Shown: in pieces, positions 43,524-51,064 of the stretch
Position numbering within the stretch: the stretch's first letter is position 1
Layout: each line of letters begins with the position of its first letter
Origin: an uncultured Eubacterium sp.
GTDB taxonomy: Bacteria; Bacillota; Clostridia; Lachnospirales; Lachnospiraceae
Assembly (NCBI GenBank): GCA_910589665.1
Contig: CAJUTR010000010.1
Span: 1 to 64,000, forward strand
Reading direction: 5' to 3'
DNA length: 64,000 bases
Translations under genes and position numbers: made by a program
Notes under the pieces: model-generated
Database searches by the model: none
The model's input: only the letters and a program-made list of their open reading frames with translations
What the model was told of the DNA's origin: nothing

Positions 43524-43970
43524 ATGGATTATGGAAAAGTCATATTTGTAAGTAAAGAGAACATCACTCTCAGCCCGATGGCTGAGTGGATTTTTAAGAG
43601 CATTTTAATGAATAAAGAAAAAGAGATCCTGTCCCGGGGACTTGTCGTACTGTTTCCGGAACCGCGGAATATGAAGGTGACGGATATCCTCATCAACCAT
43701 GCGGTTCCTTGTGAGGAGCAGGTTTCTACAGGATTTTCTGCGGAAGAAGTGACCGAGGACACGCTGATCCTGACGATGAACTTTGTGGAAAAGGTTAAAG
43801 TATTAGAGGATTTTGGAATCTCGGAACATGTGTTTACGCTTCACGAATTTGCCGGTGAGGAGGGCGAGATCCTGGAGCTCCATGGCGGGGATGAGAGTAC
43901 ATATGAAGCAAGTTACGCAGAAATCAAAGATTTACTTTATAAGATAAAGAAAAAATTGCAGTGGACATAA
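43524..43970 (+). CDS. LMW-phosphatase fold protein lacking catalytic residues
   Basis: ATG 43524 follows GGAAGGCGG. The 148-residue product begins VIFVSKENITLSPMAEWIF, where active low-molecular-weight phosphatases (YwlE, a protein-arginine phosphatase in B. subtilis) read FVCTGNTCRSPMAE. The nucleophile Cys is Ser, the P-loop Arg is Leu and the final acid motif DPYG is replaced by LHGG. The rest of the fold is recognisable (SRGL, EQVSTGF, ILTMNFVEKVK). It cannot be a normal phosphatase and may instead bind phospho-ligands. Position between ywlC and rpiB matches ywlE, so this is the degenerated ortholog. Confidence 0.75.
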   Translation: MDYGKVIFVSKENITLSPMAEWIFKSILMNKEKEILSRGLVVLFPEPRNMKVTDILINHAVPCEEQVSTGFSAEEVTEDTLILTMNFVEKVKVLEDFGISEHVFTLHEFAGEEGEILELHGGDESTYEASYAEIKDLLYKIKKKLQWT

Positions 43971-43981
43971 GGAGGTATATC

Positions 43982-44407
43982 ATGATTGCATTAGGAAGTG
44001 ACCAGGCTGGATATGAGTTAAAGCAGGAGATCATAAAATATTTGGAGGATAAGGGACTGGAGTACAAGGATTATGGCAGTTATAATGCGGATCCGGTCGA
44101 TTACCCGGTATACGGAAAACTCGTGGGAAATGCTGTGGCCGACGGGGAGTGTGAAAAAGGGATCCTCATCTGTGGTACAGGAATCGGGATTTCCATTGCT
44201 GCCAATAAAATCAAAGGAGTCCGCGCGGCGCTTTGCAGCGACTGTTTCAGCGCGGAAGCCACGAGACTCCACAATGATGCAAATATCGTGGCGTTTGGCG
44301 CGCGTGTCGTCGGCCCAGGACTTGCTGTAAAGATCGTGGATACGTTTCTGAATACAGAGTTTTCAGGAGCTGAGAGGCATGCTAGACGGGTATCAATGAT
44401 GGAGTGA
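43982..44407 (+). CDS. rpiB: ribose-5-phosphate isomerase B
   Basis: ATG 43982 follows AAGGAGGTATAT, a near-perfect site. The 141-residue protein starts IALGSDQAGYELK and has DYPVYGK, the active-site GILICGTGIGISIAANKIKG and RAALCSDCFSAEATRLHNDANI with the catalytic Cys and His. It interconverts ribose-5-phosphate and ribulose-5-phosphate in the pentose phosphate pathway. It is the last gene of the ywlC cluster and is probably co-transcribed with the pseudo-phosphatase, 11 bases upstream. Start selection is unambiguous because a preceding in-frame ATG at 43961 has no site. Confidence 0.93.
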   Translation: MIALGSDQAGYELKQEIIKYLEDKGLEYKDYGSYNADPVDYPVYGKLVGNAVADGECEKGILICGTGIGISIAANKIKGVRAALCSDCFSAEATRLHNDANIVAFGARVVGPGLAVKIVDTFLNTEFSGAERHARRVSMME

Positions 44408-44447
44408 TACCGAAACAAGTATGGGTGTTTCGGAATGGAGGATTTTT

Positions 44448-45239
44448 ATGCTTGGATTTATCGGTTGTGGAAATATGGCACAGGCGATGCTGAAAGGAAT
44501 TTTAGACAAAAAATGTTATCATCATAAGGATATCATCGTTTCCCGCAGGAATGAAGAGGCGCTGGCACAGATCAAGAATACGTTTTCCGTTTGCGTGACT
44601 ACAGATAATAAAGAGGTTGCACAGAACGCAGATGTGCTGATCCTGGCGGTGAAGCCGTTCCAGTTTGAGGCGGTGATCGGTGAGATCCGGGAAGCTGTCA
44701 AAGAGGAGACGCTTATTATTTCGATTGCGGCAGGACAGACGATGGCGAATATAGAACACCTTTTTGGAAAGAATATCCGATTAGTGAGAAGTATGCCAAA
44801 TACACCTGCTCTTGTTCTAGAGGGAGCGGCAGGCGTGTGTTTTAACGATGCCGTGAGCTGGGAAGACAAAAAAACTGCGATGGATATCTTTTCGAGCTTT
44901 GGGATCGCCCATGAGGTGAGCGAGTCGATGATGGATGCGGTGATCGGTGTGAGTGGAAGCTCTCCGGCATACGTGTTCCTGTTTATTGAGGCGATGGCCG
45001 ATGCCGCCGTGGCTGAAGGGATGCCGCGGGCGCAGGCATATGAACTGGCGGCGCAGGCCGTACTCGGAAGTGCAAAAATGGTACTGGAAACAGGGAAGCA
45101 TCCGGGGGAATTGAAAGATATGGTTTGTTCTCCGGCCGGTACGACGATCGAGGCTGTGCGTGTGCTGGAAAAAGAAGGATTTCGCAGCGCTGTAATGGAA
45201 GCAGTCGGTGCCTGTGCGAAGAAGGCACGGGAGATGTAA
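44448..45239 (+). CDS. proC: pyrroline-5-carboxylate reductase
   Basis: The start at 44448 (MLGFIGCGNMAQAML) follows GGAGG. The 263-residue product has the Rossmann motif GFIGCGNMA, LVRSMPNTPALVLEG, the GVSGSSPAYVFLFIEAMADAAV dimerisation region and DMVCSPAGTTIEAVRVLE. It reduces pyrroline-5-carboxylate to proline with NAD(P)H. Its last 20 codons (GFRSAVMEAVGACAKK...) are copied in diverged form in the two 83-bp repeats that follow, so the 3' end of this gene has been duplicated. The stop at 45237-45239 lies in AGATGTAAGAAAGG, where a new ribosome binding site appears. Confidence 0.93.
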   Translation: MLGFIGCGNMAQAMLKGILDKKCYHHKDIIVSRRNEEALAQIKNTFSVCVTTDNKEVAQNADVLILAVKPFQFEAVIGEIREAVKEETLIISIAAGQTMANIEHLFGKNIRLVRSMPNTPALVLEGAAGVCFNDAVSWEDKKTAMDIFSSFGIAHEVSESMMDAVIGVSGSSPAYVFLFIEAMADAAVAEGMPRAQAYELAAQAVLGSAKMVLETGKHPGELKDMVCSPAGTTIEAVRVLEKEGFRSAVMEAVGACAKKAREM

Positions 45240-45240
45240 G

Positions 45241-45406
45241 AAAGGTCTGCATGAAGGAAGGATTCCACAGTGCCGTAATGGAAGCTGTAAAAGCCTGTGC
45301 AAAAGTATGGGAAATAGAGGTAGAAAGGTCTGCATGAAGGAAGGATTCCACAGTGCCGTAATGGAAGCTGTAAAAGCCTGTGCAAAAGTATGGGAAATAG
45401 AGGTAG
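45241..45406 (+). repeat. two exact tandem copies of an 83-bp unit derived from the proC 3' end
   Basis: The unit 45241-45323 is repeated without a mismatch at 45324-45406, and a third truncated copy (AAAGGTTTGCAAG) begins at 45407. Each unit carries the AGAAAGG site, an ATG and a diverged copy of the last proC codons. The period of 83 is not a multiple of three, so frames alternate. Confidence 0.95.
45251..45337 (+). CDS. 28-residue open frame from repeat copy 1
   Basis: The ATG at 45251 follows AGAAAGG and encodes MKEGFHSAVMEAVKACAKVW and eight more residues, ending TGA at 45335-45337. It mimics the final helix of ProC. Its stop overlaps the next ATG (ATGA), so ribosomes can pass from one to the next. 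It may serve only for translational coupling to the ATP synthase operon. A functional peptide is not supported beyond its good start signals. Confidence 0.45.
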   Translation: MKEGFHSAVMEAVKACAKVWEIEVERSA

Positions 45407-45423
45407 AAAGGTTTGCAAGATGA
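45334..45423 (+). CDS. 29-residue open frame from repeat copy 2
   Basis: This is identical to the preceding small frame up to its last residues, which read ERFAR instead of ERSA. The ATG at 45334 overlaps the previous stop, and its own TGA (45421-45423) overlaps the ATG of the first ATP synthase gene at 45420. Two coupled tiny frames therefore bridge proC and atpZ. Confidence 0.45.
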   Translation: MKEGFHSAVMEAVKACAKVWEIEVERFAR

Positions 45424-45740
45424 GAAAACGGGATAAAAAGAGGGAGAGACGGGAACTTGTCAATGCGTTTGCTATGCTTTTGCAAATCGGTCTTGCGATG
45501 ATGACATGTATGGCGATGAGTTTCGGCATTGGTTTTTACCTAGATCGGCTGCTCGGAACGAAGTGCTGGATCATGATCTTTCTTTTGATCGGCATACTGG
45601 CGTCCCTTCGGAGCCTGTTTATCCTGACTGGAAAATTCCAGTCGTCTGGCAGTTCGCACAACGAAATAGATGGAAGACCAGAATATGGATCAGAGATGAA
45701 GGGGGAGTCCGATGCAGGAAGCAAAAAAGACGCTCGTTAG
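45420..45740 (+). CDS. AtpZ/AtpI-family ATP synthase accessory protein
   Basis: The start at 45420 (MRKRDKKRERRELVNAFAML) is fixed by overlap with the preceding small frame. The 106-residue protein has a basic head and a hairpin of two membrane segments (about 20-40 and 50-70) with MSFGIGFYLDRLLGTKCW. This is the pattern of the small AtpZ-like proteins that precede AtpI (PF09527). A polar acidic tail follows. Such proteins help Mg2+ handling or assembly of the c-ring. Its 3' end overlaps atpI by 29 bases. Confidence 0.75.
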   Translation: MRKRDKKRERRELVNAFAMLLQIGLAMMTCMAMSFGIGFYLDRLLGTKCWIMIFLLIGILASLRSLFILTGKFQSSGSSHNEIDGRPEYGSEMKGESDAGSKKDAR

Positions 45741-46116
45741 GGTGATCGCTCTCATATGGATCCTGGCGGCAGCCGTTGCCGTGACGGGGGGTGTCATTTT
45801 CATTTTTGTTCCCTTTGCGCTTCTTCCGTTTTTGCTCGGAGAGTTACTGGGAAGTATGGTTTCGATGCTTCTTATGATGCACCGTTATTCCACGCTGGAT
45901 GTCGAACTTGATATGAACCGGAAGAGTGCGGTCAATCACTCGAAGGTCATGGCGTCGCTGCGCGCCGTAGCAGCGCTTGCGGCACTTTTCCTCGCGTTTT
46001 ATATGCCGCAGTGGTTTTCGCCCGTTTCGGTATTTGCTGGGTTGTTTGCCACAAAAGCGGCCGCGTTGTTATATCCTATTGTATTTCGGACGAAATGTCT
46101 GTCTGAGAATAAATAA
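45712..46116 (+). CDS. atpI: ATP synthase subunit I
   Basis: The product is a 134-residue protein with four membrane segments and the UncI/AtpI shape. It begins QEAKKTLVRVIALIWILAA, with a second helix pair around FALLPFLLGELLGSMVSMLL and a last segment FAGLFATKAAALLYP. AtpI chaperones assembly of the c-subunit ring. GGGGGAGTCCG precedes the ATG inside the end of the preceding gene. The gene order I-a-c-b-delta-alpha-gamma-beta-epsilon follows. Confidence 0.8.
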   Translation: MQEAKKTLVRVIALIWILAAAVAVTGGVIFIFVPFALLPFLLGELLGSMVSMLLMMHRYSTLDVELDMNRKSAVNHSKVMASLRAVAALAALFLAFYMPQWFSPVSVFAGLFATKAAALLYPIVFRTKCLSENK

Positions 46117-46173
46117 AATAGATACCGAAGGCCCACCGGGTTTTCTTTGGTTTCTGGAAAGGAGAAAGAATCG

Positions 46174-46881
46174 TTGGAAGTAGATTTTTATGTACATGGT
46201 TATAAACAGGTACAGATCGGCGGTTTTTCGTTTTGGATCACGACGAGCCACGTATGTTTGGCTATCGTTTTGGTCGTGCTGATCGCGTTTGCGATCGTGG
46301 CAAACCGAGTGATCAAAAATGCGGATTACCAGAAAACCCCGACCGGTTTTTTGAATGTGCTGGAACTTCTCGTGGAGACGATGGATAAGCTGATCGTGGA
46401 CAACATGGGAAGAGTGCTGGCGCCGGGATTCCGAAATTATGTCAGTACGCTGTTTTTGCTCATTATCACGTGCAATCTTTCCGGTCTGTTTGGGCTCCGG
46501 CCGCCGACAGCAGATTATGGCGTCACGCTTCCGCTGGCTCTGATCACGTTTTTTATGATCCAGTATCAGGGATTCAAATGGCAGAAGATGGGCAAGATCA
46601 AAGGTTTGTTTGAACCGATCTTCTTGTTCCTGCCAGTGAATATCATCAGTGAATTTGCTACGCCGGTATCCATGTCACTGCGTCTGTTCGCCAACATTTT
46701 GTCGGGAACGATGATGATGGCACTCATCTACGGCTTGCTGCCGAGAGTGGCGACGATCGCATGGCCGGCAGCGCTGCATGCCTACATGGATGTATTTTCG
46801 GGTGTATTGCAGGCGTACGTGTTTGCGATGCTGACGATGGTATTTATTGCCAACGCGGCAGGCGATGAAGCCCAGGGGTAA
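46174..46881 (+). CDS. atpB: ATP synthase subunit a
   Basis: A TTG start at 46174 is taken because AAAGGAG lies about nine bases upstream; no in-frame ATG is nearby. The 235-residue protein has five to six membrane segments, and the essential stator Arg lies in SMSLRLFANILSG. LLIITCNLSGLFGLRPPTADYG and HAYMDVFSGVLQAYVFAML are family hallmarks. It forms the ion half-channels beside the c-ring. The 172-base gap to atpE holds three hairpins. N-terminal length is short compared with enterobacterial subunit a, as usual for Firmicutes. Confidence 0.92.
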   Translation: MEVDFYVHGYKQVQIGGFSFWITTSHVCLAIVLVVLIAFAIVANRVIKNADYQKTPTGFLNVLELLVETMDKLIVDNMGRVLAPGFRNYVSTLFLLIITCNLSGLFGLRPPTADYGVTLPLALITFFMIQYQGFKWQKMGKIKGLFEPIFLFLPVNIISEFATPVSMSLRLFANILSGTMMMALIYGLLPRVATIAWPAALHAYMDVFSGVLQAYVFAMLTMVFIANAAGDEAQG

Positions 46882-46891
46882 GTGTGAAGAA

Positions 46892-47015
46892 AACTACAAT
46901 TTCGTAATGATCTCATCACGTAGTTTCTCGCAGCGCGTTTTTTACGACACGTTGCTTACTTCGCGCTGGAAGAACGTGGAGACAGTGTTTTTCCACAAAT
47001 TAAAATAGTATGAAA
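46892..47015 (+). other. structured atpB-atpE spacer with three hairpins
   Basis: AAACTAC pairs with GTAGTTT (about 46892-46926), CAGCGCG pairs with CGCGCTG (about 46931-46966), and GTGGA pairs with TCCAC further on. This is an unusually long, structured gap within an otherwise compact operon, placed just before the gene whose product is needed in most copies. Confidence 0.5.
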
Positions 47016-47053
47016 TGTTATAGAAAGAATTTATTTTTAAGGAGGACATTATT

Positions 47054-47311
47054 ATGAACTTTTCAGGAGCAGATTTAATTAGTGCAGCTTCAGCGATTGG
47101 AGCAGGTTTGGCAGTTATCGCAGGTATTGGTCCTGGTGTAGGCCAGGGTATCGCAGCCGGTTACGGTGCAAATGCCGTAGGACGTAATCCGGGTGCAAAA
47201 GGAGATATTATGTCTACCATGCTTTTAGGGCAGGCCGTTGCCGAGACGACAGGTCTTTATGGTCTTGCGGTAGCGATGATCCTGCTGTTTGCAAACCCAT
47301 TGATTCCGTAA
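47054..47311 (+). CDS. atpE: ATP synthase subunit c, probable sodium-binding type
   Basis: The product is an 85-residue two-helix hairpin. The loop is GRNPGAKGDI and the first helix has GPGVGQGIAAG with the Gln that ligates Na+ in Ilyobacter tartaricus. The second helix has LGQAVAETTGLYGL with the ion-binding Glu, flanked by Thr (Ser in Ilyobacter) and a Tyr four residues on. These ligands point to Na+ rather than H+ as coupling ion, though the Ser-to-Thr change leaves some doubt. AAGGAGGAC precedes the ATG. Confidence 0.93.
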   Translation: MNFSGADLISAASAIGAGLAVIAGIGPGVGQGIAAGYGANAVGRNPGAKGDIMSTMLLGQAVAETTGLYGLAVAMILLFANPLIP

Positions 47312-47375
47312 GCCATACACCGAGATCAGGAAATAATTTGAGCCGCATTTGATATGCGGAAGAAATGAGGTAGAT

Positions 47376-47894
47376 ATGGATAATAGAATTTTTGGACTTG
47401 ATCCGCAGTTATTAGCCGATACGGTCATCACGCTGATTGCTATGCTGATATTGTTTGCGCTTCTATCTTATCTTCTTTTCAATCCGGCGAGGAAGCTGAT
47501 ACAGAAAAGGAAGGATTTTATCCAGTCACAGCTTGACGAGGCTGCAAAAGCCCAGTCTGACGCGATGAACATGAAATCCGAGTACGACGGTAAACTTTCC
47601 CAGGTGGATGCGGAAGCGGCGGAACTGCTCGCGGACGCAAGGCGCAAGGCGCTTGACCGCGAAAAGGAGATCGTGGATAAGGCGTCCGAGGAGGCTCATC
47701 AGATCAAGGTTCGCGCGGAGAAGGAAGCCGAGCTTGAGAAGAGCCGAGTGCGTGATGAGATGAAGCAGGAAATGGTCCAGGTCGCATCTGCTATGGCGGG
47801 CCGGTTTGTGGCGGCATCCATTGATGAGAAGAAACAGGCACAGCTCATTGATGAAACATTGAAGGAAATGGGTGATGAGACATGGCAAAGTTAG
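47376..47894 (+). CDS. atpF: ATP synthase subunit b
   Basis: The start at 47376 (MDNRIFGLDPQLLADTVITL) follows GAGGT. One N-terminal membrane helix (about residues 12-33) is followed by a long charged helix with EAAKAQSDAMNMKSEYDGKL and heptad-like pattern. This is the peripheral stalk dimer arm that holds delta and alpha. The length of 172 residues is normal. The 3' end overlaps atpH by 13 bases, which suggests coupled synthesis of the two stalk components. Confidence 0.9.
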   Translation: MDNRIFGLDPQLLADTVITLIAMLILFALLSYLLFNPARKLIQKRKDFIQSQLDEAAKAQSDAMNMKSEYDGKLSQVDAEAAELLADARRKALDREKEIVDKASEEAHQIKVRAEKEAELEKSRVRDEMKQEMVQVASAMAGRFVAASIDEKKQAQLIDETLKEMGDETWQS

Positions 47895-48427
47895 TTTCTA
47901 AAGTATATGGTGACGCGCTGTTTTCCCTGGCAAAGGAGGAAGACAGACTGGATGAGACATGGGAGGAAGTCAGGAATCTTTCCCTGGCGTTAAAGGAAAA
48001 TAAAGAGTTTACCGGGATCATGACGCATCCGGATATGACGCAGGAAAAAGGCCTTGCCCTGCTGGAGGAAGCGTTTGGCGGTAAACTTTCAGACATTATG
48101 ATGGGATTTCTTCAGGTTCTAGTGAGAAAGGGACGCTTTTCCGAGGTTCTGTCAGTATTGGATTATTTTGAGAAAGAAACGAAGGAGTTTAAGAGAATCG
48201 GCGTTGTCTTTGTGACGACACCGGCAGAGCTTACCGGAAAGCAAAAGTCCGGAATTGAAGAAAAACTGATACAGACTTCTGGTTATCAGAGCCTTGAGAT
48301 GAACTATACGATCGACAAACGCCTTCTCGGGGGCATCCGGATCCGTATAGGAGACAGGGTTTTGGACAACAGCATTCAGACAAAGCTGGAGGAAATGACG
48401 AGAAGTTTAAGTAAGGTCAGGGTATAA
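47882..48427 (+). CDS. atpH: ATP synthase subunit delta
   Basis: The 181-residue product has the N-terminal helical domain (VYGDALFSLAKEEDRLDETWEEV) and a C-terminal part with GVVFVTTPAELTGKQKSGIEEKL and the family signature LLGGIRIRIGDRVLDNSI. It connects the peripheral stalk to the top of the catalytic head. It begins inside the end of atpF. The protein is complete and typical in length. Confidence 0.9.
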   Translation: MAKLVSKVYGDALFSLAKEEDRLDETWEEVRNLSLALKENKEFTGIMTHPDMTQEKGLALLEEAFGGKLSDIMMGFLQVLVRKGRFSEVLSVLDYFEKETKEFKRIGVVFVTTPAELTGKQKSGIEEKLIQTSGYQSLEMNYTIDKRLLGGIRIRIGDRVLDNSIQTKLEEMTRSLSKVRV

Positions 48428-48456
48428 ATTTCCAGGAAAGAAGGTGTTTGTGTAAC

Positions 48457-49965
48457 ATGAATTTAAGACCTGAGGAAATAAGTTCAGTTATTAAAGATGA
48501 GATAAAGAAATACAGTACTGAGTTCGAAGTGTCAGATGTGGGAACGGTTATTCAGGTTGCAGACGGTATTGCCCGCATCCACGGTCTCGAAAAGGCGATG
48601 CAGGGCGAATTGCTGGAGTTTCCAAATGAAGTATATGGCATGGTGCTGAATCTCGAGGAGGATAATGTAGGAGCTGTTCTGCTCGGCGACACTTCTAACA
48701 TCAATGAAGGAGATACCGTGAAGACGACGGGGCGTGTCACGACCGTACCAGTCGGAGATGCCATGCTTGGGCGTGTCGTCAATGCACTAGGACAGCCGAT
48801 TGATGGTAAAGGCCCGATCAATACGACGAAAGTTCGTCCAGTGGAGCGTGTGGCAAGCGGTGTTATTTCCCGTAAATCCGTAGATACTCCGCTGCAGACC
48901 GGAATCAAAGCGATCGACTCGATGGTGCCGATCGGACGTGGACAGCGTGAGCTGATCATCGGTGACAGGCAGACAGGTAAGACGGCGATTGCAGTCGATA
49001 CGATATTGAACCAGAAGGATCAGGATGTTCTTTGTATCTATGTAGCGATCGGACAGAAGGCGTCTACGGTTGCGAACATTGTAAAGACGCTGGAAGATAA
49101 CGGCGCGATGGATTATACGACGGTTGTTGCTTCGACCGCCAGTGAACTGGCGCCGCTGCAGTATATCGCTCCGTATGCCGGATGCGCGATCGGTGAAGAG
49201 TGGATGGAAGCAGGAAAGGACGTCCTTATCATATATGACGACCTGACAAAACACGCGGCGGCATACCGTACGCTGGCGTTGCTTCTCCGCCGTCCGCCGG
49301 GACGTGAGGCGTATCCTGGCGATGTCTTCTATCTGCATTCCAGACTTTTGGAGCGCGCGGCAAAACTTTCGGATAAGCTGGGAGGCGGCTCGCTTACTGC
49401 GCTTCCGATCATAGAGACACAGGCGGGCGACGTGTCCGCATACATTCCGACAAACGTGATCTCGATCACGGATGGTCAGATCTATCTGGAAACAGAGATG
49501 TTTAACTCGGGATTCCGTCCGGCTGTCAATCCGGGCCTCAGTGTATCCCGTGTCGGCGGTTCCGCGCAGATCAAGGCGATGAAGAAGATCGCCGGCCCGA
49601 TCCGTATCGAACTGGCCCAGTATCGAGAGCTGGCAGCGTTTTCCCAGTTTGGTTCCGATCTGGATGCCGATACGAAGGAAAAGCTCGATCAGGGTGAACG
49701 GATCCGTGAGATACTGAAACAGGGACAATATGCCCCGCTGCCGGTCTGGTATCAGGTTATCATCATCTATGCGGCGACAAATAAATATCTGCTGGATGTT
49801 CCGGTAGAAGATATTCTTTCCTTTGAAAAAGAACTCTTCGAGTTTATGGATACGAAATATCCGGAAGTTCCTGCGGCGATCCGCGATGAGAAGGAAATCA
49901 GCAGCCAGACGGAGCAGAAACTGATCCAGGCGATCAAGGAGTTTAAGGTGCAGTTTATGAAGTAG
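48457..49965 (+). CDS. atpA: ATP synthase subunit alpha
   Basis: The start at 48457 (MNLRPEEISSVIKDEIKKY) is the ATG after AGAAGGTG. The 502-residue product has the Walker A GDRQTGKTAIA and Walker B region DVLIIYDDLTKHA. The conserved Arg finger lies in the segment after NPGLSVSRVGGSAQ. It forms the non-catalytic nucleotide sites of the F1 head. It lies 29 bases after atpH. Confidence 0.95.
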   Translation: MNLRPEEISSVIKDEIKKYSTEFEVSDVGTVIQVADGIARIHGLEKAMQGELLEFPNEVYGMVLNLEEDNVGAVLLGDTSNINEGDTVKTTGRVTTVPVGDAMLGRVVNALGQPIDGKGPINTTKVRPVERVASGVISRKSVDTPLQTGIKAIDSMVPIGRGQRELIIGDRQTGKTAIAVDTILNQKDQDVLCIYVAIGQKASTVANIVKTLEDNGAMDYTTVVASTASELAPLQYIAPYAGCAIGEEWMEAGKDVLIIYDDLTKHAAAYRTLALLLRRPPGREAYPGDVFYLHSRLLERAAKLSDKLGGGSLTALPIIETQAGDVSAYIPTNVISITDGQIYLETEMFNSGFRPAVNPGLSVSRVGGSAQIKAMKKIAGPIRIELAQYRELAAFSQFGSDLDADTKEKLDQGERIREILKQGQYAPLPVWYQVIIIYAATNKYLLDVPVEDILSFEKELFEFMDTKYPEVPAAIRDEKEISSQTEQKLIQAIKEFKVQFMK

Positions 49966-50019
49966 GCCGCGAATGCGTCAGTGTGAGGGAAAGACACACT
50001 GCAGAATGGAGGATTTTAT

Positions 50020-50913
50020 ATGGCCTCGATGAGAGATATAAAAAGACGTAAGGCGAGTATACAGAGTACATCACAGATCACGAAGGCGATGAAGCTTGTT
50101 TCTACTGTGAAACTGCAGCATGCCAAAGGAAGGGCGGAGGAGACGAAGCCGTATTTTGATAAGATGTATGAAACGGTTTCCGGAATGCTTGCGAAGTCAC
50201 AAAATGTCGACCATCCGCTTCTCACGGAGCGAAAAACGGACGGCCCGAAGAAAAAAGGCGTGATCCTGATCAGTTCGAACCGCGGACTGGCAGGCGGTTA
50301 TAATTCCAATGTTGTTAAGCTTGTGACGCAGGGTGATTTTCCTGTGGAACATACGGTTGTCTTTCCGGTTGGCCGAAAAGGGATGGAAGCGGTACAGCGT
50401 TTTGGGTTTACGTGTCAGGGTGATTATTCTGAGGTGATGAACAATCCGCTGTTTGGCGACGCGGTTTCGATTGGGAAGACTGTTGTATCCGCGATGGAGA
50501 GCGGTGAGATCGATGAGGTGTATCTGGCATATACCGTGTTTAAAAATACGGTGACCCATATTCCGACCCTGATCAAAATGCTTCCGTTTTCGGAGGAAGA
50601 CATTCAGGAGATGACGAGGGAAGGCGATGCGGCAGCGGAAAAGGGAAGCGCGCACGCCCTGATGAATTATGAGCCGGATGAGTCGGAGGCGCTCGGCTAC
50701 ATTATACCGATGTATATGAACAGCCTTATTTTTGGCGCGCTGGTGGAGGCGGTGGCAAGTGAGAACGGCGCCCGCATGCAGGCGATGGATTCTGCAACCA
50801 GTAATGCAGAAGAGATGATTGACACGCTCAGCCTGCAGTACAATCGTGCAAGGCAGTCGGCAATCACGCAGGAATTGACAGAAATTGTCGCCGGAGCATC
50901 GGCGATCGAATAA
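50020..50913 (+). CDS. atpG: ATP synthase subunit gamma
   Basis: The 297-residue central-shaft protein begins with ASMRDIKRRKASIQSTSQIT, the typical N-terminal coiled coil. It contains LISSNRGLAGGYNSNV in the Rossmann-like domain and ends with ATSNAEEMIDTLSLQYNRARQ, the C-terminal helix that rotates within alpha3-beta3. GGAGG precedes the ATG. The gap of 151 bases to atpD contains no gene. Confidence 0.93.
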   Translation: MASMRDIKRRKASIQSTSQITKAMKLVSTVKLQHAKGRAEETKPYFDKMYETVSGMLAKSQNVDHPLLTERKTDGPKKKGVILISSNRGLAGGYNSNVVKLVTQGDFPVEHTVVFPVGRKGMEAVQRFGFTCQGDYSEVMNNPLFGDAVSIGKTVVSAMESGEIDEVYLAYTVFKNTVTHIPTLIKMLPFSEEDIQEMTREGDAAAEKGSAHALMNYEPDESEALGYIIPMYMNSLIFGALVEAVASENGARMQAMDSATSNAEEMIDTLSLQYNRARQSAITQELTEIVAGASAIE

Positions 50914-51064
50914 AATAGCTCGGGAAGAGCACGTATCCGAATGGGAATTTCCGATGGGAGTTTGCGTTTGATGGGAGTTGATCTCCACGGAAACCCGAGG
51001 ATAACAGATGGGCGGCTAAAGCTGCCTGTGAATGAGGATTTAAGAAAGGAGTGAGAATATCACT

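Noticed and set aside
45241..45406. Repeat considered as CRISPR or satellite
   Set aside because: There are only two adjacent 83-bp copies, without spacers, and they clearly derive from the proC 3' end.
44522..45529. 335-codon minus-strand frame across proC and the repeats
   Set aside because: It is antisense to a clear proC and extended by the tandem duplication; the translation is repetitive and lacks a ribosome binding site.
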